Part shown: piece after piece, positions 38,901-49,958 of the stretch
Layout: every line of letters starts with the position of its first letter
Position numbering within the stretch: position 1 is the stretch's first letter
Source of the DNA: Tetranychus cinnabarinus
Taxonomy: Eukaryota > Arthropoda > Arachnida > Trombidiformes > Tetranychidae
Reading direction: 5' to 3'
Assembly (NCBI GenBank): GCA_022266195.1
Contig: WHVY01000001.1
Coordinates: forward strand, 18,972,001-19,036,000
Length of the DNA stretch: 64,000 nucleotides
Notes under the pieces: generated by a model
The model's database searches: none
Told to the model about the DNA's origin: nothing
Seen by the model: the letters and a program-made list of their open reading frames with translations, nothing else
Translations under genes and position numbers: made by a program

Positions 38901-40038
38901 AGTTGTATGAAGAAAGCTGAAAGAGAGAGAAAAAGAAAGAGAAAAAGAAGCAGAAAAAATAAAAATAAAAGGCGCCAGAAAGGTTATATCAACACTACTG
39001 TGTCATTTACATGTGTTTCATTTGATGGTTACATTGTCAATTGAAAGTTAAACATTTAGAATCGAAAATTTTGACCCGATTTTAGCCAAATTTTTCAAGA
39101 TTTTTGATTCCATTTGTAAATTGAACCAGATAATTACGATTTACTTGAAAGCTAAATTTGACTTTATCAGACTAGTTAAGTCATATGTTTAGCCAAAGAT
39201 GTTGTAAACGAGTTAAATTGATGCAGCAAAGTGTAATATTAATAGTGCATAAGGTAATTTAATGTGGATAAGTTGTTTATCAAAGTGTTTTGTTGAGTTA
39301 CGTATTTTCAATTACTGATTTTAACGTTAATAAAAAATGCACCAAACAAGATATCAATGATGATGGTGATGGACGTAATACTGAGGATTTGCAGAGACAC
39401 AGGAGAGAAAAGCTGAATTGCAGGGGAAAATTTCTAGACACAAATGGATCAATGAAAATACTATTTAGTGATGTCATATTATCCTTAGTTGCTCATCTTC
39501 ATCTTCAACTGTAACTGTAAAAATGATGCTTTATTGTTCATGTAATGGTTATGTTGATGATGCTGAGGAAAAGTACAACAAGAGTTAAACTTGAAGAGAG
39601 AAAAGATTATTGATTTTTTTTTGGTGTTCTTTTCTTGTTTCCATGTTTTTCTCAGCAAAAGAAAAGCATTTCAAATTAAAGATTGAAAATAAAAGATGAA
39701 GATGAAACTGATGAGGTAAAACCTTGATTATGTTAATGTTGATGTTTTTGTTGATGTTTATTGTGATGTAATGACTGCTTTAGGTGTTAAGTGTGTCTAG
39801 AATGTGATTTTCAATGTCAATGTTTAAGGGATAAAAGGAAGATCTGTTAAGCTATTGATAATAATAACAAAGATTCAGGTTGAACGTCATGCAAAAATTT
39901 CTGGTTCAACTGTAAAAGACCCAAAATTGGTTTGCTAAAAATAAACACTTTTATTTTTATACAATATTAACTCTAATTTTTGATACTCAACATTCATAAG
40001 AAACCCAAAAAGATGAACCAGAGAGAATCTGAAATAAT
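35976..40038. other. Single-copy loop of the palindrome
   Basis: This 4063 bp spacer between the two arms has no inverted partner. It would be the shared upstream region of two divergent genes. It is AT-rich, with a purine-rich patch at about 38915-38965. The only candidate coding piece is a 35-codon open frame at 38412-38519, described separately. Confidence 0.6.
38412..38516 (+). CDS. Candidate alternative first coding exon for HR38 copy B
   Basis: An ATG at 38412 opens 35 codons (starting METGKFMQSTEEDSNS) and runs into a possible donor, AAAAG|GTAGCA, with the in-frame TAG falling in that donor. If spliced to the acceptor at 41059, the split codon AG|A keeps the frame open through PVIGSCSRN into MLCIQQNQ of copy B. 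The phase therefore fits. The donor is weak and the distance 2.5 kb, so this could be chance; the ORF could also be a stand-alone short peptide. Confidence 0.25.
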
Positions 40039-40108
40039 CCGTTAGACTTACTCTGGAAAGGCTTTCCTCTTTACATGATCTTCATGATCATCTTCATCTC
40101 TCTGTAAA

Positions 40109-40116
40109 TTACGTCA
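40109..40116 (+). promoter_or_regulatory. CRE-like site upstream of HR38 copy B
   Basis: TTACGTCA lies in a segment identical to the mirror site at 35894-35901. It is a 7 of 8 match to the palindromic CRE. Confidence 0.45.
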
Positions 40117-40139
40117 TTTCGTTGCTTTGGACACCATCG

Positions 40140-40400
40140 ATCGATATAACTCTGTCTGTTTATCTTTCTTTCTCTTCTTCTTCTTTCTTTCTCAGACTTT
40201 CTCTTTCTTTTTTTTCTTCTTCCCTTTTTTTTGTCTCTTTTACTCCTTTCACTCCTTGAAGACGTCACAGAACATCTCAACGTCACTTGTGACGAAATGT
40301 TTCCTATTATAACAGAATCTATTTTTTTATTCTCTTTCTCTCTTTGGGTTCTTCTTTCTCTAAGTCTTTCTTTCTGCTTATCTCTTACTTTTTCTCTACT
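40140..40400 (+). repeat. Pyrimidine-rich tract in the HR38-B promoter/leader
   Basis: A long CT-rich run (mirrored as GA-rich DNA at about 35640-35880) surrounds the CRE-like sites. Such tracts bind GAGA-type factors in arthropods, which is a possibility only. The two arms differ here mainly by small insertions and deletions. Confidence 0.55.
40260..40297 (+). promoter_or_regulatory. CRE-like cluster upstream of HR38 copy B
   Basis: AGACGTCA (40260), AACGTCA (40279) and TGACGAAA (40290) mirror the cluster at 35716-35747. The spacing differs slightly from the left arm. A further TGCGTCA at 40404 is not matched in the left arm, where the aligned sequence is ATTACGTAG. Confidence 0.5.
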
Positions 40401-40449
40401 TTCTGCGTCATGATTATCATCATCACTATCAGCATCATGATCAACATGA

Positions 40450-40774
40450 ACGTTAGTGAGTGAGTAAACTGACTGAGTGTTTATGAGAGTGAGAAACGAG
40501 CATTAACCAACATTGAAGTCTTGTCATTCCTTACAAGCCATGTGAATTGGATAGACTAACTTTCAACAACATAACATAATTGTAACAATTTGAATTTACT
40601 TCAATTTCATCATTTGTTAACTGTTAATAACATTGTCAACTTGTGAATTTAGTCTCAACAATCAACTGGACTAAACTACAATCAATCCATTTGTCATCGT
40701 TCTTCGTCTATTATCAATTGTTCACTTATTTAGTTATGTTCGTATATTTTCATCCTTTCAAACATTCAATCCTT
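40450..40774 (+). other. HR38: Probable 5' noncoding exon of HR38 copy B (left edge approximate)
   Basis: It ends at a strong donor, CCTT|GTAAGT, at 40775. The next acceptor is at 41059, giving a 285 nt intron in the leader. The sequence mirrors 35236-35540. The transcription start is not defined. Confidence 0.4.
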
Positions 40775-41087
40775 GTAAGTCCAAGTTTCTAACCTTTTTT
40801 CATCTCCTTTTTTCTGTGTTGACTAAAGTCTATGTTTTTATATCTTTCACTTGTTTTATGAATGTTTTGCTTGAATTTTAATCTATTTTATTTTTAATTT
40901 TGATTGTTGTTTAGTGACATACAAATATATAAATCAACATATATTTCATCTTCATTTGGATTATTTGGTTTCTCATCAAATATCATCGGATTTAACGTTA
41001 AAATTCAATATAATTAGTGAGATTGATATAAAAATTAATAATAAAATTATAAATTTCAGACCTGTGATTGGGTCATGCAGTAGAAAT

Positions 41088-44000
41088 ATGCTTTGTATTC
41101 AACAAAATCAGGTAAATATAATTTCGTTCTTGTGTCATGTCATGTCTTATGTCATATTAATAACATCGCATTTGACATAAACATCGAACTTGATTTATAT
41201 TTTTTTGTTATTTTGTTATTAATTTGTGTCTCCTTTTACCCTTAATTGTCGTTTAGAGCTGTTCATTCAAAGGACCAATTTCTCATTCACCAATATCTTC
41301 AACTAATATTTTTGATCCTTTACCTTCACTTAATTCAGTTCAATCAAATTCAACAACGTGTGAAGAGGATCTTTCAGATATTTCAGCTGATTTTTCATTT
41401 GATGTACCTTTAGATGGTATTTTGGATCAAATGTTTAATCAACAATCAAATTTCGATTCACTCGGGCTTGATCAAGGACAATCTGGTTACTCAAATAGTG
41501 GTTCCAATACACCAGTTCAGTTGAATTTTCAAAGATCAACTTTCACCGATAATATTAACGAGAATAACTCTTCTCATAACAATATCACCAACATCAACAA
41601 CAACAACAGTAATAACAGCAACAATAACAATCAAAACAATAATTCAAGTATTATACTTAATAATGATAATACTATTAATAACATCTTAGGCAATAATCAA
41701 GGGTAAGTTTGCAAATGATTGTTTCAATATAAATTTAGGTTAGACAAATGAAAACAATGTTTCTTTTTGTTTTAATTGTAGACTGTAAATAATACTTTAA
41801 TTAGTCTATTTGTTTATTCATTTATTTAATTTATTTATTCATACATTTTATCATCTTAATATTATAACAGATCATTGATTGGATCAAACGAGACATCTTT
41901 AAGTTCAACACCAACTACACCTAATTCAACAACTTTACCAAGCTTCATGGAAATTTATTCACCAAGAAATTTTCCTCCTCAACCACCACAACAACAACAA
42001 TCACAATCACATTCTGGACTTAACATTACACCAACAACTAACGATGAAACATCTTCATTCTTTAAATTTGATGACTTCAATGATGATGATAATACATCAT
42101 TATCTGAAGTTTCATTTGCTTCTGTTTCAATCAAAAATTCCAACACAGGATCAGGATCATTGATTGATTTATCATATGTTAAACAAGAAGATGATTGTGA
42201 TGGTGATTTAAATAACTGTGCAATGCCATTATCGATTCAAACAGCAACTAACCAACATCAACAACAACTTAATCAACAATCAAGACAACAGCAACAATCC
42301 CAGCAATCACAACAACAACAACAACAATTGCATAGTTTCCGACAAAATCCTCTGCATCAATATACAAGATCTGTTAATCAACAAGATGTCAACTCTCCAT
42401 TTACAGCAAGTTCGAGCGTTGCTTCAAGCCCAGGATACATATCAATGTCTTCAGCTCGATCTACACCTAATCTTGATGGTCAATCTCAGTTTCAACAGCT
42501 GCATTTTCAACAAGTTATTCAACCCACATATCAACGACTAGCTTTAGATCAACCTCAGTTTAATTTCCATGGTCAGCAGTCACCTCAGTTATCACCAATG
42601 TCAAGATCATCTTACCGGTCAATCGGTTCTCCATTAACACCAAATATACTTTCATCAGGCTCTAATCAGCTCGCATCTGAGCATTCAATAAGGTAAGAAT
42701 CATTTTAAAATGAAATGGACAAACCCAGCGACAGTAAACAATAAGACGGAAAAGTTAGTCGAAAATTTTGATTCAAAGTTGTCAACATGCTTAATTGAAC
42801 TGTTCAGACAGATGTTAGATTAGATAATGTTTAGATCGGGTTTTTAAATTATCAGACTAAAAACCAACTCAACTCGTACAAAATAATAACCGGTCCAATC
42901 AAGGACTTTATTTATACATTGAGTCTCTTTTATTATCTAATTGTCCACAAATTTTTTTTAATTAATCTGACAGGTTAGTTATCTACATAGGCGAAAACAG
43001 ATGAATTTCAATTCAATAATCCTTAATATGTCAATAAACTCGAAACCTTGGATTACGGAAAGAAAGTCAACAAAGTCTTCTTTTCTGATCCAAAGTTTGT
43101 GAAAAATTCGTTGACTTTGAATCAGAAACATTCCTGTCCTTGATTATGCTTGTCCAACTCGAATCATTTTTGAATTTGCAAATTTTTCTTTTCTCAATTT
43201 CATCAGATCTCAAATGAGTCTCTCGAGGTCATCTTTATCATCATTGAGTGGTTCACCAAATATTTTCAGTGTTAATGCACCCAGTAATATCCTTGGTTAT
43301 ACATCAAAAACTAGTTCAGGTCGGTCATCTCCGAACGAAACGGCAGCAAATGTTCCTAGTATTAAAAGCCAAAAAGCTTCAACATCAACTGAGTCAAATA
43401 CAGGTTGCTCATCAGCTGCCACTTTAAACACAAGCTCAACAGGTCATCCCTTGAATCAATTGTGTGCTGTTTGTGGTGATAATGCTGCATGTCAACATTA
43501 TGGAGTCCGAACTTGTGAAGGTTGTAAAGGTTTCTTTAAGAGAACAGTTCAAAAGGGTTCAAAATATGTTTGTCTTGGTAATCGTGATTGTCCAGTTGAT
43601 AAAAGAAGACGAAATAGATGCCAGTTTTGTCGATTTCAAAAATGCTTAGCTGTTGGAATGGTAAAAGAAGGTAAATATAAATTATTATCTGACATTAGAA
43701 TGAGCTTAGAATGAAATATAGAGAAGAATATTTTCTTACTTATGTTAATGTTTTTAATTTTTATTTAAAATAGTGGTAAGAACGGACAATCTTAAAGGTC
43801 GTCGTGGTCGATTACCATCAAAACCTAAATCACCTCAAGAATCACCTCCATCGCCACCAATTAGTACAATTACTGCATTAGTAAGGGCTCATGTTGATAC
43901 ATGTCCGGATATTTCAAATCTTGATCTCAGTCATGTAAGTATAATCATGTTCACCTGATCAACATCATGCGGAATAGTTTGATGAAATTATCTTCTCTTT

Positions 44001-45433
44001 ATAATAGTACTGCGAGATGGAAGAAACTTCAACATTGTATCCAAATGTTTTATCACGTCAACAGTTTGTCAGTATATTGATGTCATCAATGGATGTCTGT
44101 AAGAATTTTGCTGAGAAAATACCTGGGTTCAGTGATCTTGATAAAAACGATCAAGAATTGCTATTCTTTTCTTCTTGCCTTGAGATGATCACTCTTCGGA
44201 TGGTTTATCAGTAAGTATACTCTTAGATATACCTCAAGCAAGGTATCAAATTTACTATTAACACTTTATATGTTGAAACCCTAAATAGAAACAAACCTGG
44301 ATCGAAGAAGATCATACTACCTAATGGAATGGTTCTTCATCGTAATCAAGTTAAATTACTATTTGGTTCTTGGTTTACTAATCTGGAATCATTTTCACAA
44401 AGATTCGCTCAAATTGATATAGACATATCAGCATTTGCTTGTCTCGCAGGCCTCTCATTAATCACCGGTAAGCAGCAGCACCCATTTTTCACCAGTACAT
44501 TCTCAACAATTTTATTATCTTTAATTTTGTACATTTCCTAGCTAACAAAGATTACTCACTAATAATTATACTAATAATGTAATGATACATTATAATTATC
44601 ATAATCACAATAATCATAATGATCATAATGATCATAGTAATTCTAATATAAAAAAAGTTAACTCATAGAGTAATAGATTTAGGCCATTCAGGAGATAGTA
44701 GTGATGTCTGTTCAACGTTAACATGATAAAACAAAAAAAAAAGAAATTCAGAAGAAGAAAAAAAATATACGTTAAATCGCTGAAATTGCAATGTTTTAAC
44801 GTTACAAATCAATAAATTAACTTACATGTTCAATGTAAAATGTATTTAATTCTCATCACGAATTGACCAATTAAAATAATCTTTATCGTCATCAAATAAT
44901 CATCATCCGGATTTTTTTTCATCACATTGTTCAGTATCCATATTGAGTAGAAGTGTTGATATCGATGATGATTATTGTGATTATATCTGAAACAATAACC
45001 AGAACAGATCATGATAGATAACTATTAAATTATGTAGCCATTTTTTGATTCTAATCCAATATTAATAAATTCTGTATCATCAATCATCAATAATAATGAT
45101 AATTTTTCCTCTTCTTTCTTTTTTCCTTCCTTTTTTGCCTCTCTTTATCCATCCTATGTTGCTGGTCTATCAACAGTGCGGCATGGTCTTGTTGATCCAA
45201 ATCGTGTTGAAGCCCTGCAAATGAAAATAATAGAGTCTCTTAGAGATCACGTTACTTACAATGCTGAAGCTCAAAAGAAATCGCATTATTTTTCATCAAT
45301 ATTATCAAAATTACCTGATTTAAGATCACTCGCAATGGATGGGTTAACAATGCTGCACGAGATTAAATTAGAGTCCATAGTGTCAATTCCTGACACTCTA
45401 TCAAAATTACTCATAAATACGTTATACTTTTGA
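41088..45433 (+). CDS. HR38: NR4A-type nuclear receptor HR38, copy B
   Basis: Eight coding exons: 41088-41111, 41257-41702, 41871-42692, 43207-43670, 43774-43934, 44008-44210, 44289-44467 and 45177-45433. Borders are GT-AG and the total is 851 codons. The zinc-finger DNA-binding domain (~516-581) and its GRRGRLPSKPKS extension read the same as copy A, so DNA specificity should be the same. Differences are concentrated in the linker before the DNA-binding domain (end of exon 3 and start of exon 4; exon 3 is 81 nt shorter, exon 4 is 33 nt longer) and in exon 6. There copy B has AEKIPGFSDLDKNDQELLF where copy A keeps the commoner AEKIPGFADL and DQDLLF. The C-terminus (NTLYF) matches the NR4A ending (DTLPF in vertebrates). 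It is transcribed away from copy A. No stop or frameshift is seen, so it looks functional. Confidence 0.95.
42262..42330 (+). repeat. CAA/CAG polyglutamine tract in HR38 copy B exon 3
   Basis: Glutamine-coding repeats are interrupted by Ser, Leu and Asn. The last uninterrupted run is shorter than in copy A (mirror at about 33655-33720), which differs by a few triplets. It belongs to the flexible N-terminal activation region. Confidence 0.7.
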
Positions 45434-48400
45434 AATCAATAGATAACCCCAGTAGTGTTCACATATCTCACTTTCACTCGAGGCTGTTATCATGTAAACA
45501 AGAAATCGAACCAAAATCAAGGCTTGAAAACAAAAAAAAATCTAAAAAGTCGCAAAATGTCTCCTCTGGTCTTCACCTATCACCAGCAATATCAATGTTT
45601 ATCGTGTAAGCTCAAATGAAGCACCAGCTTTTATGGAATAAGTTCATCGTCCCGATTTCAGTCCTCAAAAACCGTCCTTAAGTTTTCTCCGATATCATCA
45701 CTGCCATCACAAGTTCACCAACAGTACAACCAAACCTGGCACACTCCAAGTGTCTATCATGATTGTGTCAACCAAAGACTGAATCTATCCCAAACAGTTA
45801 ACTGGATATTACACCTTGTTTCATTGTCCACGTCATCTACATCTTCACCAAGTTGAACTCACTCGAATCATTGGAAGGATTAAAGAATAGGAATTTCACC
45901 ACAAAAATAACCACAAAATTAATAAGGATTACATCATAATCAATTTAATAAATCCAATAATGATGGGAAGAGTTAACCGTTAACAAAAGGAATTTAATTT
46001 TAAAACATTTGCATTTCATTGGGTAATTATTAATGAAAACAGTTACCAAAGATAACAAAAGGGTTCCAAAAAGAAAGAGCGGGTTAATTGAAAATAGTGA
46101 AATCTATCAAGTTGTATTTTTAACGCATGGCAATACAGGTCTAGACTTAAATTATAAGTAAAATGGTTGTGAAAATTAAGATCTCAGGGTACATCGGAGA
46201 TTATAACAATGCTACAGAAATGATTCATTAATCAAGTCAAGTCAAATGAATTAATCAACCTCCAATAATGGTTAAATGTGTTCAAATGTTTCTCCAGCAA
46301 TGCACAAAACATTTCTGGTTACATTTTTCTGTTACTTCTTCTACACATGTCAACAAATGCTGATTTATTACGAATTATACATGAATTTTCTTCAATTGTT
46401 CCTGATCACAGCAAACTTTCTCAATGGCAACCCACAAATCACTTGAAATCATCATCATCACCACAACCATAATCACCAAAAATTAGTGAAACCTCATCAA
46501 ACCATATCATATTGAATCTATTTCATCGTAAAGTTACCATCATATACAAAGAAGTCCTCATCTCAAACCAAACCAGAGAGTGATAAGAAGGAAACCAAAA
46601 AAATTAGCTTTGTTCAGATCAAGAATCAATTGTTTCAATTCCAGAAAACAAATGTACTTCAATAATTATCAACTTAGTTACATGGTGAGAAGCAAATCTG
46701 GTTGATAAAATGTTATCTAAACAAGGTAAATTCAGCATAGTGAAAATCAAGATGTACCTAAAAATTAGCTTTAATAGTATAGATACTTAAGCTGATTGAG
46801 GTACTTAAAATGATCGAGTTGATTAATTCCAAGAACAATAATTTTACACTTGGAGCCTCTCGATTGACAATTAACCGGATTTGCTCTTCTTATCAAAATA
46901 CCCAAATATACGCGTATAAATATTTATTAGTGTACAAAAAAAACAATTTAAGTACATATTGCTTATTGTTGTTATCCTTTACTATAATGATTGTTACCAG
47001 TTTGTTAATTGTGCGATGTAAATTAAGACATAATTTCCTCGACACAACCTATTGCTGCAATAAACATTGAATTATTGATTTTGGTTCATCCAAATCTTTA
47101 AACACTTAACGTCACAAAAAAACAGAAGCACAAACAGGGCTTTATCAATGATCGTTACCAGTTTCAACCCAAAAACACCTTAAACCAAAAGCCATGTTAA
47201 AAGTGATTGTTCCTATTTTGTTTCTTGGTTTGCTTGGCGAAAATTGATTACGATTACTTTGTTAACCTGTTACAACCAATTGTTATATACATCTCGATTT
47301 ATAATGCTATCAAGCAGACTGTTATTGAATGAATTAATTTAATTTGCTCCCTTTATTAGTATTTTTTATTTATTATAATATTTTGTACCAAAACAAAACA
47401 ATAAACTCGATATATTTAAGTTATAATTTTTCATCCAAATAAATATTTATTTATTCAACTGTTTCACACTGTTTTCCCAATTTAATTTCACTTTGTAAAT
47501 CAATTCAATCATCCTTTAATTTACTGATTAATCTATTAAAGTATATATTTTGTAATAAATTGATAAATCAAAAGAAGAGATCTCAATGTCTTGAATTGTC
47601 TTTTATTAATAAATGTTCATTACTTTGTTTTAAAAAAAATTGATACAAAACCAGAATCAACAGATTCATTTGAAATTTTCATTGCTGATTTCACGAGTTA
47701 ATTCAAATTCTTGATCGTGGTTTTATACCCATATTAAGCTTGACCAGTGTTACATTATATTTAAGAAAATTAAAATATAATTTACTAGCAAATTTAAATC
47801 TAGAATGATAAGTTTAGGTTTGAAGTTAACTTAACCCAAACCACTGTATTTTAGTTTCATTGGGTATCCATAGATGTCACTGAGTTAGTTGTTTTAGTTT
47901 TCTGGTTTGATTGTGAGTTGACGTAATTGTTTCACTGATCGATTGCTCGAGTTAATTTAAGACACTGAACAGGCAATTTTTTTTGATATCGTAAACTAAA
48001 TTGAGTTGCTGGAGGGACAAAATGCAGATCACTTTGATTGACAACTTCATATTTGACTGTGTATGCTGATTATGTTAAATAACTAAGGGAGTAAAAATCA
48101 ATAAATATTAAAGTGCATGGATGGCAATGAGTTGAATAATTAAGATTTCAATATGTATGACAGATGTTATAATAAACTATCATTAAGCATTCAAATTAAA
48201 TATGATATAAATGATTATTAAATGTTAATGCATAGACGGATTTGTTGATTGAGCCATCTATTGGTTTTATAGTGTTTGGTCTGTCAGAATTGAAAATAAA
48301 TTGTTTAGTTTTAGAGTTGATAATTTTACAGCTCATTGAAGAAACCAGCAATCAATTGATTTATTGATTTAGTAAATCGTCCAAATCTTGAACCTGTTTA

Positions 48401-49887
48401 ACCCGTGAAAATCAAATCAAATGTGAATCCCATTAGATTTAGCTTTTTTTGGGTTCTTTTTGACGTTCAATAACATTTCTCTGCACAAATTGTCCACGAT
48501 CATTTGGTGTCCATTCAGAATCTAAAATTTATAGAGAAAATGTATAAATAATTATAAAATCATTGAAATTAGGTTCTTAAGCAATCGATTCTAAAAGCAA
48601 TAAGACCATAAAGGTGGATATTCACTTCAATTTTTGAAATCATTTTCATAAAATTGACATTTACACTCGATAAAATGTATTCATAGAAGGTTGAATGAGA
48701 AAAAAGGCTGAAAAATGTTAGAAGATGAAATAAAATTCAGATGAAAATGAAAATAATAATAATAAATAACTTGAATGAAGAAAAGTAACTCCAAAAGATA
48801 ATCTATCATAAAAAAGTAAAAAATTCAGACTGAATAGAAGAAAACTTTTGCATGATGCTTTATATGCAACATTGAAAGCCTACTTTCATTCAGATTTCAA
48901 TCAATCTGAAAACCAGAGTGTTGAAAAAGGTAAATCGTGTGAGTTGAAACTGACAATATACCATGAAAGGTTTAACACCACAAAGCAAAACCAATGGCAA
49001 AACCAAGAAAATTGATCCTAAAAGATGAGATTCACCAGTCAGCCAGAGAAGGGCACAAATAACCAAATTATTAATTTAGTTGTAGTCTAGGTCAAGGTCC
49101 AGTATATAAATCTAGTGTAAATTAATTTCGATCCGGACAGTAAACACCAGCAAAACAGCCTGCTATGAATAGAATCAATTTGAAAGGGTAAGTTTAGTTC
49201 CACATGAGGTGAGTTACATTCAATAAATTAAAGTTTATAAAAAGATGGTTGAAGAAGATGATGAAGGTAAAAGTTACAATTTAGATGATGATTTTTTCGA
49301 GGGATGATTGCAATTGCGCACAGAATAAATGTATATTAACAAAAGTTCCCATATTTACCTGGATGTTGTTGATGGTTGGTGAAAAAAAAAGCCAAGTCAA
49401 GACAGACGAAGGAAACAGAGAAGATAATGTTTTCTTCAGTAGATGTTATTTTTCCTCTTCACTATGAAATTACCTTTTTATTTGTTCACAATAATCATCT
49501 TTGGTCACCACTTTAACTAAAACAATTATAATAAGTAATACCGAGTTAGTCATATTCACTTGTGTAAATGGCGTTCAACTTGTTCAAGCCGTTGTTGTTA
49601 ACTAACTTTTCCCTCTCATTTTCATCTCACCAAGTGTTGGTAAGAGTTCAAAGGAAAGTGTTACTCATCACATAGAATTAAAATTTAACTGCCATTTTGT
49701 TTTAATCCTTTTGTTAACGGCTTTTCCATCGTTTTGGTTTACTGTCTTTCTTTTCTGTCTCTTGCTTATCTCATCGGTTACTTTTATTCATTATGCATGT
49801 TTAGAAGCTTTACAATTGTTATGTCTCCAATTTCAACATGTTTTTTGGTTTCAACTCTTCTCGTCATAACTTGTGATCAGTTGAGTA
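45434..49887. other. 3' flank of HR38 copy B and 5' flank of the Stum/SPEC3 gene
   Basis: No supported coding exon. It probably includes the HR38-B 3' UTR; AATAAA-type signals lie near 45948, 47060, 47400 and 47440. The frame at 46278-46472 starts with a hydrophobic stretch but has no family motif and sits in the likely 3' UTR. The right part should contain the promoter and leader of the next gene. Confidence 0.45.
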
Positions 49888-49958
49888 ATGGTTATACAAT
49901 TGTTAATTATGTCAACGGCAACAAATTGTTCAGCTACCAACAACACCAGCAACAATAG
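49821..49958 (+). other. Upstream ORF overlapping the Stum/SPEC3 start
   Basis: A 45-codon frame (ATG at 49821) begins with a hydrophobic, signal-like stretch (MSPISTCFLVSTLLVITC). It runs past the main start at 49888 in another frame. If present in the mRNA it would compete with the main start. It could also be a chance frame. Confidence 0.3.

Larger units (their letters stand above)
40039..45409. repeat. Right arm of the HR38 palindrome
   Basis: This is the mirror partner of 30398-35975. Near-identical blocks are 40039-~42460, 43363-43940 and 44283-45409; the divergent islands are ~42461-43362 and 43941-44282. Intron 4 is 103 nt in both arms and looks identical; intron 7 is 709 nt here and 710 nt in the left arm. 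Most small differences elsewhere are homopolymer or triplet-repeat lengths and scattered substitutions. Confidence 0.9.

Noticed and set aside
43464..43649. 61-codon frame inside the DNA-binding-domain exon (and its mirror at 32169-32354)
   Set aside because: It is a shadow in another frame; identical in both copies only because the DNA is identical.
30398..45409. Palindrome as a simple false duplication of two haplotypes
   Set aside because: Exon 6 and the linker differ with many synonymous changes and unalignable introns, far beyond allelic difference, and the loop is unique. Kept only as a caution until long reads are checked.
46278..46472. 64-codon frame with a hydrophobic start
   Set aside because: It lies in the likely 3' UTR of HR38 copy B, with no motif and a Ser/Pro/Gln low-complexity end.
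49734..49958. 74-codon frame as the main protein start of the Stum/SPEC3 gene
   Set aside because: It ends in a stop before the family module and is in a different frame; kept only as a possible uORF from 49821.
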